DNA from: Caballeronia sp. GAFFF1
Lineage (GTDB): Bacteria > Pseudomonadota > Gammaproteobacteria > Burkholderiales > Burkholderiaceae
Assembly: GCF_023630705.1 (NCBI RefSeq)
Contig: NZ_JALQEM010000001.1
Span: 62,001 to 126,000 of the forward strand
Length of the DNA stretch: 64,000 nt
Direction of reading: 5' to 3'
Shown here one piece after another: positions 9,998 through 18,512 of the stretch; the stretch's first letter is position 1; each line of letters opens with the position of its first letter. The position numbers and the translations under genes were made by a program. Under the pieces are notes generated by a model that saw only the letters and a list, made by a program, of their open reading frames with translations, was not told where the DNA came from and searched no databases.

Positions 9998-11280
9998 CGT
10001 TTTGGTCTCCAGGGCGCGATTATCGGCAACAGTAACATGCCCGGAATCGAGAGCGCGATGCAGACGAGGAAGTATTCGAACCAGCCCGTTCGCGCGACGA
10101 TGAAGCCGCTCAGCGCGGACACGACCGTACGGGGCACCGCCGCCAGGCTCGTGAAAAGCGCGAATTGCGTTGCGGTATAGCGCGGGTCGGTCGTGCTGGC
10201 GATGTACGCGGTGAACGTGGCGAGCGTGAGCCCCGTGGCGAATGTCTCGAAGCCATACAGCACCGCGAGCGCGACCGGCGACGGCCCGATCTTCGCGAGC
10301 CACGCGAAGCCGAATGTCGCGATGATCTGCAAGACGCCGAAAATCCACAGTCCACGCGCAATGCCGATCTTCACCAGAAACACGCCGCCGATGATCCCGC
10401 CTGCAAGGCTCGTCCAGAACGCGACCGTCTTCGCGATCACGCCGAGCTGCAAGGTCGTGAAGCCCAGGTCGAGAAAGAACTTGGTGGCCAGCGCGGTCGC
10501 CATGGTGTCGCCGAGCTTATAGAGAAAGATAAAGCCGAGCACGAGAAGCGCGGCGCGCCAGCCGTCGCGCGTGACGAATTCGTGGAACGGCTCGATGACC
10601 GCATCGCGCAGACTTTTCGGCGGCGTGCCGTGAACGGCCGGTTCCTTCACGACGAACGTGGTGACGATGCCCGGCAGCATGAACAGCGCCGTCACGATGA
10701 AGACCGTCTTCCACGGCAGGAAGCCGGCGAGAATCAGCGCGAGCGATCCCGGCACGAGACCGGCCACTTTGTATGCGTTCACGTGGACCGCGTTGCCGAG
10801 TCCCTGTTCGGTGTCCGCGAGCAGTTCGCGCCGGTAAGCGTCGATCGCAATATCCTGGCTCGCGCTGAACAGCGCGAGCAGACCGGCGATGGCCGCGACC
10901 GTCCAGATGTCCTGACTCGGCGAAACGAAGCCGAACGCGCCGATGGCCAGCATGACGAGCACTTGCGTGACGAGCATCCAGCCGCGCCGCCGGCCCGGCC
11001 GCCAGAACGGCAGACGCGGCACGTAGCGGTCCATCAGCGGCGCCCAGACGAATTTCCATGTATAAGGCAGCCCGAGCAGCGCGAAGAGACCGATTTGCTT
11101 GACGTCGATGTGCTCTTTCGTGAGCCACGCCTGCAACAGACTCAGCAGCGTGAAAAGCGGCAATCCCGACGTGAAGCCGAGAAACACGCAAATCAGGATG
11201 CGCGCGTTGAGAAACGCGTGCCAGCGGGGATGTTCTTCGTGAGCAGTTAGAGCAGGCGCCTCGTGTGGCGTGTCGGGCAT
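9994..11280 (-). CDS. ampG: AmpG-type MFS permease (muropeptide transporter family)
   Basis: 428 aa with about 12 membrane helices. The N-terminal region SGLPLFTLLSLLQAWLTKE and the loop GLPYTWKFVWAPLMDRY are typical of AmpG. The family imports GlcNAc-anhydroMurNAc peptides from the periplasm for wall recycling, which can feed beta-lactamase induction. The neighbours are methionine genes upstream and an envelope protease downstream, so the context adds little. Family placement is firm; the muropeptide substrate is inferred. Confidence 0.85.
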   Translation of the reverse strand: MPDTPHEAPALTAHEEHPRWHAFLNARILICVFLGFTSGLPLFTLLSLLQAWLTKEHIDVKQIGLFALLGLPYTWKFVWAPLMDRYVPRLPFWRPGRRRGWMLVTQVLVMLAIGAFGFVSPSQDIWTVAAIAGLLALFSASQDIAIDAYRRELLADTEQGLGNAVHVNAYKVAGLVPGSLALILAGFLPWKTVFIVTALFMLPGIVTTFVVKEPAVHGTPPKSLRDAVIEPFHEFVTRDGWRAALLVLGFIFLYKLGDTMATALATKFFLDLGFTTLQLGVIAKTVAFWTSLAGGIIGGVFLVKIGIARGLWIFGVLQIIATFGFAWLAKIGPSPVALAVLYGFETFATGLTLATFTAYIASTTDPRYTATQFALFTSLAAVPRTVVSALSGFIVARTGWFEYFLVCIALSIPGMLLLPIIAPWRPKR

Positions 11281-11326
11281 GTCGATGTTGGAAAAGCGTT
11301 GTCGATGCGCGATGCGCCGGGTCGCA

Positions 11327-11935
11327 TCACCGGCGCTTCACGCGATAGACCGCAAGACTACCACGCCAGTTCGCGCCCCAACGGATGGACTGCCCGCCGT
11401 GCAGCACCACGCGGTCCAGAATCTCGATGCCCACTTCCGGCGCGAGCGCCTCGAAGTCCTTGATGGTCAGCACGCGCACGTTCGGCGTGTTATGCCATTG
11501 ATACGGCAGCGACTTCGACACGGGCATGCGTCCTTGAATGACCGCAAGCCGGTGCGGCCAATAGCCGAAGTTCGGAAAGGACACGATGCATTCGCGCCCG
11601 ACGCGCACCGTTTCTCGCAGTATCGCGGCGGTCTGATGAATGGTCTGCAACGTCTGCGAAAGCACCGCGAAATCGAAGCTGTCGTCTTCGAAAAGGCGCA
11701 GGCCGTCTTCGAGATTCTGCTGGATCACGTTCACGCCCTTCTGCGCGCAGGCGAGCACGCCGGCGTCGTTGATCTCGATGCCGTAGCCGTTCACTTCCAG
11801 CTCTTCGGCGAGCAGCGAGAGCAGCGATCCGTCGCCGCAGCCGAGATCCAGCACGGTCGAGCGCGGTTCCACCCAGCGAGCGATCGCCCGGAAATCCGAA
11901 CGCAACGCGAGCGAATCAAGCGTGTTCTGGTTCAT
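11327..11935 (-). CDS. metW: Methionine biosynthesis protein MetW
   Basis: 202 aa with a class I methyltransferase-like fold: [15 protein letters not shown] (about residues 29-43) and the acidic residue in YGIEIND. The start overlaps metX by 4 bp. MetW is found next to MetX in many proteobacteria and is needed with it for efficient homoserine acylation; its own catalytic activity is not established in general. Confidence 0.95.
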   Translation of the reverse strand: MNQNTLDSLALRSDFRAIARWVEPRSTVLDLGCGDGSLLSLLAEELEVNGYGIEINDAGVLACAQKGVNVIQQNLEDGLRLFEDDSFDFAVLSQTLQTIHQTAAILRETVRVGRECIVSFPNFGYWPHRLAVIQGRMPVSKSLPYQWHNTPNVRVLTIKDFEALAPEVGIEILDRVVLHGGQSIRWGANWRGSLAVYRVKRR

Positions 11936-13077
11936 GCGCCGATCTCCGTGGCAATGCGTTCGTAGTAGGCGCGCATCAGGTTGTGATAGCGCGCGTCGTC
12001 GAGCAGGAAGGCGTCGTGGCCGTGCGGCGCGTCGATTTCGGCGTAACTCACGGTGCGCTTGTTATCGAGCAGCGCCTTCACGATCTCGCGGGAACGCGCG
12101 GGCGCAAAACGCCAGTCCGTCGAGAAGCTCGCGATCAGATACTGCGCCTTCGTGCGGGCGAGCGCCTGCGTGAGATCGCCGTCGCACGCTTTGGCGGGGT
12201 CGAAATAATCGAGCGCGCGCGTGATGAGCAGGTACGTGTTGGCGTCGAAGTATTCGGCGAACTTGTCCGCCTGATAGCGCAAATACGACTCCACTTCGAA
12301 CTCCACGTCGAAGTTGAAGTTGTACGCGTCGAGCGCGCCTTCGGCACGGCGCAGCGCGCGGCCGAATTTCACGGCCATGTCGTCGTCCGAGAGATAGGTG
12401 ATGTGCCCGATCATGCGCGCGACGCGCAGGCCCCGGCGCGGCTTCACGCCGTGCGCGTAATAGTCGCCGCCGTGGAAGTCGGGATCGGAGAGAATCGCGG
12501 AGCGCGCGGTCTCGTTGAACGCGATGTTCTGCGCCGAGAGCTTCGGCGTCGACGCGATCACGATGCAATGCCCGAGCCGATCCGGGTACATGAGGCTCCA
12601 CGCGAGCGCCTGCATGCCGCCGAGACTGCCGCCCATCACGGCCGCGAATCGCTCGATGCCGAAGCGGTCCGCGACGCGCGCCTGCGCATGCACCCAGTCT
12701 TCCACCGTGACGACGGGAAAGCGCGCGCCGTACGGCTTGCCCGTTGCGCGGTCGATGCTCATCGGCCCGGTCGAGCCGAAGCACGAGCCGAAGTTGTTCA
12801 CGCCGATCACGAAGAAGCGATTAGTGTCGAGCGGCTTGCCGGGCCCGACCATGTTGTCCCACCAGCCGACGTCCTTCGGATTGTCGGCGTACACGCCCGC
12901 GACGTGATGCGACGCGTTGAGCGCGTGGCAGACGAGCACCGCGTTCGAGCGCGCGGCGTTGAGTTCACCGTACGTTTCGACGACGAGCTCATAGTCGCCG
13001 AGCGAACTGCCGCTCTGAAGCACGAGCGGCTCGGAAAAGCGCAAGGTTTGGGGAGTGACGATGCCGATGGATTCCAT
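11932..13077 (-). CDS. metX: Homoserine O-acyltransferase MetX
   Basis: 381 aa, alpha/beta-hydrolase fold with nucleophile Ser151 in MGGSLGGMQ, oxyanion region [10 protein letters not shown], and a C-terminal HGHDAFLL with the catalytic His. It acylates homoserine, the first committed step of methionine synthesis. Proteobacterial MetX proteins paired with MetW have been reported to use succinyl-CoA rather than acetyl-CoA, so the acyl donor is left open. The leader (13078-13170) contains two mutually exclusive inverted repeats that may control expression. Confidence 0.95.
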   Translation of the reverse strand: MESIGIVTPQTLRFSEPLVLQSGSSLGDYELVVETYGELNAARSNAVLVCHALNASHHVAGVYADNPKDVGWWDNMVGPGKPLDTNRFFVIGVNNFGSCFGSTGPMSIDRATGKPYGARFPVVTVEDWVHAQARVADRFGIERFAAVMGGSLGGMQALAWSLMYPDRLGHCIVIASTPKLSAQNIAFNETARSAILSDPDFHGGDYYAHGVKPRRGLRVARMIGHITYLSDDDMAVKFGRALRRAEGALDAYNFNFDVEFEVESYLRYQADKFAEYFDANTYLLITRALDYFDPAKACDGDLTQALARTKAQYLIASFSTDWRFAPARSREIVKALLDNKRTVSYAEIDAPHGHDAFLLDDARYHNLMRAYYERIATEIGA

Positions 13078-13170
13078 TCATTCCGCCTTTACTGGGCGGC
13101 TAAACGGTGTCGGCTGGGCGCTAAGAAGCGGAAGACAGGCGCGGCTGACGACCTCTTTAGCCGCATTTAT
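13078..13170 (-). promoter_or_regulatory. Structured metX leader with alternative pairings
   Basis: On the minus strand a 9-nt arm GCGGCTAAA (13156-13164) can pair perfectly with TTTAGCCGC (13096-13104), which lies 18 nt before the start codon. The first six bases of that arm can instead pair with AGCCGC at 13141-13146 in a local hairpin. The two structures cannot form together. A purine-rich AAAGGCGGA (13081-13089) beside the distal arm is the likely ribosome binding site. Regulatory role inferred only. Confidence 0.45.
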
Positions 13171-13301
13171 AGTGAACCGGGACTTGCCCTGGTTCGCGCG
13201 CCCGCAATCGAGTCAGCAAATCGGCGCGTGTTCAATTCTTTCAAGCGGTGAAGTATAGCGGAAAACGTAATAAAGCCGCTAATCGTGACGCGGTCGCCAG
13301 C

Positions 13302-13336
13302 TTGGGTGGCGCGTCGTTTTCTGTCTATATTGTCTA
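13302..13336 (+). promoter_or_regulatory. Candidate promoter/operator of the toxin-antitoxin pair
   Basis: TTGGGT (13302-13307), an 18-bp spacer and TATATT (13326-13331) form a reasonable sigma-70-like promoter ending 26 bp before the antitoxin start. A direct repeat TGTCTA at 13322-13327 and 13331-13336 overlaps the -10 box, where an autoregulating antitoxin would be expected to bind. Confidence 0.45.
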
Positions 13337-13362
13337 GGCATCGCGCCTTGCCTGGAATCGAC

Positions 13363-13644
13363 ATGAAACCGAGTCGCGTCAGACCGCTGAGTCATTTGAA
13401 GAGCCGCGCAGCCGAGATGATCCGCAACGTCGTGGAGAGCCGCGAGCCGATGCTCATCACGCAGAACGGGGAAGCGAAAGTCGTCGTGCAGGACGTTCAG
13501 TCCTACGAGGACCTGCATCAGACCGTCGCGCTGCTCAAGATTCTGGCGATGGGGCAAAAGTATATCGAGGCGGGACATTGCATCAGCGCGGGGGATTTTT
13601 TCGCCGAGATCGAGCGGCTCGACAAGGAAGAGGGCCTCAAATGA
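13363..13644 (+). CDS. Phd/YefM-family antitoxin
   Basis: 93 aa from ATG 13363 (MKPSRVRPLSHLKSRAAEMI); the frame extends 26 codons further up, but homologous Phd proteins begin near this Met. The N-terminal part has the Phd/YefM DNA-binding pattern (SHLKSRAAEMIRNV, then EPMLITQNGEAKVVVQDV), followed by an acidic C-terminal tail that would wrap the toxin. It overlaps the toxin gene by 4 bp. Antitoxins of this family neutralise RelE/ParE toxins and repress their own operon. Confidence 0.88.
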   Translation: MKPSRVRPLSHLKSRAAEMIRNVVESREPMLITQNGEAKVVVQDVQSYEDLHQTVALLKILAMGQKYIEAGHCISAGDFFAEIERLDKEEGLK

Positions 13645-13961
13645 AGACCGTCTTTCTCGATCCCGTTCGACAGGACCTGCAGGACTTTCGGCGTTACGTG
13701 ATCAACAAGTTCGGCGGCACCGCATGGAAAGCGACGCGCGACAAGATAGCGGATGCCGTCGCGGACATCGAGGCTTCCCCACGCAAGGGCGCGACGCCGC
13801 CGGAACTGGTCGACTTCCGCATGACGGGCTATTACGAAGTCGTTAGCGGAACGAACCGAATCATCTACAAGGTAGACGACGACACGATCTACGTGCATCT
13901 CGTCGTCGATATGCGTTCGGACCTCGAAGATATTCTCGCGCGGCGGCTTTTCAGGATTTAG
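13641..13961 (+). CDS. RelE/ParE-superfamily toxin
   Basis: 106 aa from the ATG at 13641, which overlaps the antitoxin stop. RelE/ParE signatures: VRQDLQDFRRYVINKFG in helix 1-2, PPELVDFRMTGYYEVV, and the strand NRIIYKVDDDTIYVHLVVDMR, then a tail ending ARRLFRI. RelE members cleave mRNA on ribosomes and ParE members poison gyrase; this one's target cannot be told by eye. Its last 11 bp overlap the end of the convergent HAD gene. Confidence 0.85.
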   Translation: MKTVFLDPVRQDLQDFRRYVINKFGGTAWKATRDKIADAVADIEASPRKGATPPELVDFRMTGYYEVVSGTNRIIYKVDDDTIYVHLVVDMRSDLEDILARRLFRI

Positions 13962-14718
13962 CCGACGGCCGCCGGAGCGCGCCGCCACGCATGCCGAGCG
14001 TCAGCGCGCGCAACGATCGCACGGTGCGATCAACGTAATGCGGCCTGCACGTGCCCGGCAAGCGCACGGACACGGCGCCCGCCGACGTGCGCGCGGCCGG
14101 CAGATGCCCGACGATCCACACGGTCCGGATGCCCAGCCGCCGATAGCTTTTCAGATGCCCGCGCGTGTCTTCGACCAGAATCGCATCGGCGAGACGCACG
14201 TGCGCGCGTCGCATCGCACGGCGAAGCATCGGCGCGTCCGGCTTCGAGCGCCAGCGGTCGCCTTCGCGCATGTCCTCGATCGCGATCACGCGCTCGAATA
14301 GCCGCTCGATGCCGAGTTCCGCGAGCACCGCCCGCGCGTACACGGACGGCGCGTTGGTCAGCACGATCTTGCGGCCCGGCAGCGCGCGCAGCGTGCGGCC
14401 GATGCCGCGCTCGGCGCGCAGCATCGACGGGAGATCGGCGAACGTGTGGACGACGTGGAGAAAGTCGGCCGGATCGACGCCGTGATGCTTCACGAGCCCG
14501 ACGAGCGTCGCGCCGTATCGCACCGTATAGCCGACGCGCAGCCGGTTCGCCTCGTCCACATCCACGCCGAGCCGGTCCATGATGTACTGCGTCATCGCGC
14601 GATTGATGGCCGGGAAGATCTGATGCGACGCGTGATGCAGCGTGTTGTCGAGATCGAAGAGCCAGACCGGGACGCGCGGCTCGACGCGGCGGCGGCGGGA
14701 AGTGGGATGCGAATTCAT
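13951..14718 (-). CDS. HAD-superfamily pyrimidine 5'-nucleotidase-like phosphatase
   Basis: 255 aa. HAD motif I is WLFDLDNTLHHAS (nucleophile Asp near residue 21), motif II is KIVLTNAPS, and the C-terminal acidic motif is ILVEDTRGHLKSY. Architecture matches the SDT1/YjjG-like pyrimidine nucleotidase group (subfamily IA), which dephosphorylates nucleoside monophosphates. It follows argB by 55 bp with a terminator between. The C-terminal 45 residues are Arg-rich and less conserved. Confidence 0.85.
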   Translation of the reverse strand: MNSHPTSRRRRVEPRVPVWLFDLDNTLHHASHQIFPAINRAMTQYIMDRLGVDVDEANRLRVGYTVRYGATLVGLVKHHGVDPADFLHVVHTFADLPSMLRAERGIGRTLRALPGRKIVLTNAPSVYARAVLAELGIERLFERVIAIEDMREGDRWRSKPDAPMLRRAMRRAHVRLADAILVEDTRGHLKSYRRLGIRTVWIVGHLPAARTSAGAVSVRLPGTCRPHYVDRTVRSLRALTLGMRGGALRRPSAKS

Positions 14719-14722
14719 TGCG

Positions 14723-14753
14723 CGAAAAGAAACGCCCGCGCGGAGGCGGGCGT
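14723..14753 (-). terminator. Rho-independent terminator after argB
   Basis: A perfect 8-bp stem (14732-14739 ACGCCCGC, 14746-14753 GCGGGCGT, 6-nt loop) is followed on the minus strand by TTTCTTTTC. It lies 20 bp after the argB stop and just before the HAD phosphatase start codon. Confidence 0.75.
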
Positions 14754-14773
14754 CGTCATGAAATGAGCGGGGC

Positions 14774-15820
<1,047 letters not shown>

Positions 15821-15825
15821 TCACC

Positions 15826-16035
15826 ATGACGAAGCCACCGTCTGAAACCGACGCGCCGCGCGCCGTCTGCACCCGCTGCGGCGCGACGTTCCGATGCGGC
15901 TCGCTCTCGGGCGAAGCCGCCTGCTGGTGCGCGTCGCTGCCCGCGTTGCCCCCCGAGCGCCTGCGCGCGGGCGAAGCGTGCCTGTGCCGGGCGTGCCTGC
16001 TCGCGCAAATAGCAAAGGCCGGCATTTCGGATTAG
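15826..16035 (+). CDS. Cysteine-rich CWC-family protein
   Basis: 69 aa from ATG 15826. Cysteines are at residues 15, 18, 24, 33, 35, 52, 54 and 57, in the pattern CTRCG-FRCG-CWC-CLCRAC that defines the CWC family. Such proteins are small, probably zinc-binding, and of unknown function. The upstream Met at 15724 would add a poorly conserved stretch that overlaps the argB promoter region. It stands alone between argB and the two-component genes. Confidence 0.75.
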   Translation: MTKPPSETDAPRAVCTRCGATFRCGSLSGEAACWCASLPALPPERLRAGEACLCRACLLAQIAKAGISD

Positions 16036-16167
16036 CAGAGCCCATGCCGCGCGGGGTGCGACAAATCGTGCCATCGGCGGTTCGGCGGCGCGCGCAAGCG
16101 GGATAATGCCGCATGAACCACGACTTGCCGGCGCGCGCTGTTGCTGCCGGCGCGCACTCGAAGGCAC

Positions 16168-17469
16168 ATGCATCGCATAACGAATACCGGTCGCGTCAAC
16201 CTCGGCCATCTGTTCTGGCTCCGCTCGCTCGCGATCATCGGCCAGTTGACGACCATCGCCGTCGTGCAGATTTCGTTCGGCGCGAATCTGCCGCTGCCGG
16301 CCATGCTGCTCGTGATCGCGCTGGAGATGGTCTTCAACGGGCTGACGTGGCTGCGCGTCGCGCGGGCGCGGCCCGAGACGAATCTCGAACTCTTCGGGCA
16401 GATGTGCGTCGATCTCGGCGCGCTGTCGGCATTGCTCTTCTTGTCGGGCGGCGCGACGAATCCGTTCGTCACGCTGTATCTGCCGTCGCTTGCCATTGCC
16501 GCCGCCATTCTCCCGTGGCACATGATGGCGTGTCTCGCGCTCTTCGCCGTCGCGTGTTACGCGCTTCTCAGCTACAACTACGTGCCGCTCAATATCGAGA
16601 ATCCGGCGAATCTCTTCGATTATTTCCGCCTCGGTCTGTGGGTCAACTTCATGGTGAGCGTGGGCTTGATCGGCTGGTTCGTCGCGCGCATGTCACGGGC
16701 GCTGCGCCTGCGCGACGCCGCGCTCGCCGACGCGCAGCAGCGTCATCTGCGCGATGAACGCGCGGTCGCGCTCGGCGTGCAGGCGGCGACCGTCGCGCAC
16801 GAAATGGGCACGCCGCTGTCCACCATTGCCATGCTCTCCGAAGAATTGCGCGATGCCGCCGCGCACGACCGCAACCTCGCGCCCTACGCGAACGACTTCG
16901 AACTGCTCGAACAGCAGATGGCGCTCTGCACGTCGGCGCTGGCGCGGCTGCGCAGCCGGGCGAGCGGGCCGTCGAACCGGCAGCCGCTCGACGAATGGCT
17001 CGCGAGTTTCATCGAGCAATGGCGGCTGCGGCATCCGCAGGTGGAGTTCGAGCAAGTCGGCGAAGCGCCGGCCACGGCGTCCATCGACGACGCGGTGGCC
17101 GTCGGCCAGATTCTCACGATCCTGCTCGACAACGCCGCGCGCGCGAGCAGCGAGTTCGTGACGCTGCAAGCCTTGGCGGAAACGGAAACGGAAGAGGGCA
17201 CGCGGTACGTGCGCTTCGAAGTGTGCGATCGCGGCCCCGGCATTCCGCCCGCGCTGCGCGCGTCGCTCGGCGCGGGTCCTGTCGACAGCACGCAGGGCGG
17301 CCACGGCGTCGGGCTCTATCTGGCGTTCGCGGCGGCGGCGCGGCTCAACGGTTCCATCGAACTGTCGGAGGCCGAGCCGCACGGCACGCGCGCCGTGCTC
17401 AGGGTGCCGAACCGGGGCGCGGCGGCACCGGTCGCGACGGCGCGAACGGAACCGAGCGGCGCGGCATAA
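16168..17469 (+). CDS. regB: RegB/PrrB-type redox sensor histidine kinase
   Basis: 433 aa from ATG 16168, chosen for the GAAGG site 6 nt upstream; an in-frame TTG at 16141 lacks one. Six membrane helices (about residues 15-175) contain the RegB quinone-sensing heptad GGATNPF (94-100). The H-box VAHEMGTPLSTI has phospho-acceptor His211, and Cys254 lies where RegB carries its redox-active cysteine. HATPase_c motifs are DNAARA, DRGPGIP and GGHGVGLYLA. In this family the kinase is active under low oxygen or a reduced quinone pool. Pairs with the adjacent regulator. Confidence 0.88.
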   Translation: MHRITNTGRVNLGHLFWLRSLAIIGQLTTIAVVQISFGANLPLPAMLLVIALEMVFNGLTWLRVARARPETNLELFGQMCVDLGALSALLFLSGGATNPFVTLYLPSLAIAAAILPWHMMACLALFAVACYALLSYNYVPLNIENPANLFDYFRLGLWVNFMVSVGLIGWFVARMSRALRLRDAALADAQQRHLRDERAVALGVQAATVAHEMGTPLSTIAMLSEELRDAAAHDRNLAPYANDFELLEQQMALCTSALARLRSRASGPSNRQPLDEWLASFIEQWRLRHPQVEFEQVGEAPATASIDDAVAVGQILTILLDNAARASSEFVTLQALAETETEEGTRYVRFEVCDRGPGIPPALRASLGAGPVDSTQGGHGVGLYLAFAAAARLNGSIELSEAEPHGTRAVLRVPNRGAAAPVATARTEPSGAA

Positions 17470-17505
17470 ACGCGCTCGGCCAAGAGACACAAGGAGAAAT
17501 GAACC

Positions 17506-18048
17506 ATGAGCGATAACAACTTCCTGATCATCGACGACGACGAAGTCTTCTCGGGCATTCTGGCGCGCGGGCTGGCGCGTCGCGGCTACACGGCGCACCA
17601 GGCGCACAACGCGGACGAAGCCGTGAAGCTCGCCAATCAACACAAGTTCGGCCAGATCACGGTGGACTTGCATCTCGGCAACGATTCCGGGCTGCGCCTC
17701 GTCGCGCCTTTGCGCGACTTGCAACCGGATGCGCGCATTCTTGTGCTGACCGGCTACGCGAGCATCGCGACGGCCGTGCAAGCGGTGAAAGACGGCGCGG
17801 ACAACTATCTGGCCAAGCCCGCGAACGTCGAATCGATTCTGCTGGCGCTTCAGGAAGAGGCGAGCGAGCAGACGGCCGAAGAAGCCATCGAGCACCCGAC
17901 GCTGCTTTCGGTAGCGCGGCTGGAGTGGGAGCATATCCAGCGGGCGCTGGCGGAGAACAACGGCAATATCTCGGCGACGGCGCGCGCGCTCAACATGCAT
18001 CGGCGCACGTTGCAGCGCAAGCTGGCGAAAAAGCCAGTGCGCCAGTAA
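17506..18048 (+). CDS. regA: RegA/PrrA/ActR-type response regulator
   Basis: 180 aa with AAGGAGAAAT as a strong ribosome binding site. Receiver domain: acidic pocket D10-D12, phospho-acceptor Asp54 in TVDLHLG, T in VLTGYAS, and K in LAKPAN. A short linker leads to a Fis-type helix-turn-helix (NISATARALNMHRRTLQRK, ending KKPVRQ), the classic small RegA layout. It controls respiratory, redox and fixation genes in relatives. It follows the kinase by 36 bp. No U-tract terminator is seen on this strand after it. Confidence 0.92.
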   Translation: MSDNNFLIIDDDEVFSGILARGLARRGYTAHQAHNADEAVKLANQHKFGQITVDLHLGNDSGLRLVAPLRDLQPDARILVLTGYASIATAVQAVKDGADNYLAKPANVESILLALQEEASEQTAEEAIEHPTLLSVARLEWEHIQRALAENNGNISATARALNMHRRTLQRKLAKKPVRQ

Positions 18049-18078
18049 GCGACCGCTGCCCCGCAAGAAACGACGAAC

Positions 18079-18187
18079 AAAAAAAGAACCGCCCAAGCCG
18101 GGGAACGAGGGCGGTAATCGGAGAGTTGCAACGACTTCGTGCATATACATGGGGATATGCACGAACGCAGCATACGTGGCGGCATCG
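18079..18187 (-). ncRNA. Candidate small RNA with two hairpins and a poly-U terminator
   Basis: On the minus strand an 11-bp perfect hairpin (TTCGTGCATAT at 18136-18146, ATATGCACGAA at 18155-18165, 8-nt loop) is followed by about 20 unpaired nt. Then comes a 7-bp hairpin (18088-18094/18109-18115) and TTCTTTTTTT (18079-18088). A TATATA box at 18194-18199 would start transcription near 18187, giving about 110 nt. This is the layout of an Hfq-dependent sRNA. The U-tract is only on the minus strand, and no minus-strand protein gene precedes it. Promoter and start point are guesses. Confidence 0.55.
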
Positions 18188-18512
18188 CGCCCTTATATAC
18201 GATAAATCCGAAAAGTAGGAAGTCTCCTAATCGCCTGCTTGTCAGCAGCAAGAAAGGTGTCTCCCACGCCGCCATGCGCGCGGCGACGTTTCCGTCATAT
18301 GCCCGGTATACCGCGCTCAAGAAACGCGTCGCGAACGCCGTAAAGCCTCCTTGTGCGCGGCATGTATCGCGCAACGCCGGCATTGCACCGGCGAAAAGCG
18401 CTGTCCGCGGGCGTCGTCTGCGGGGCGCGGAAACGGAGCCGAGCACTGGAAGCGAGCAAGCGCGTGCGCGCGCTGCGTTCGACGTGCCCGCTCGCGACAT
18501 TCGGAGACATCG

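Noticed and set aside
13150-13200. SAM-II riboswitch upstream of metX.
   Set aside because: The 3' segment ATAAATGCGGCTAAAGAGG resembles SAM-II, but the preceding hairpin loop lacks the U-rich stretch needed for the pseudoknot.
18088-18115. Terminator for regA on the plus strand.
   Set aside because: The hairpin is there, but the T-run is only on the other side, so it fits a minus-strand transcript.
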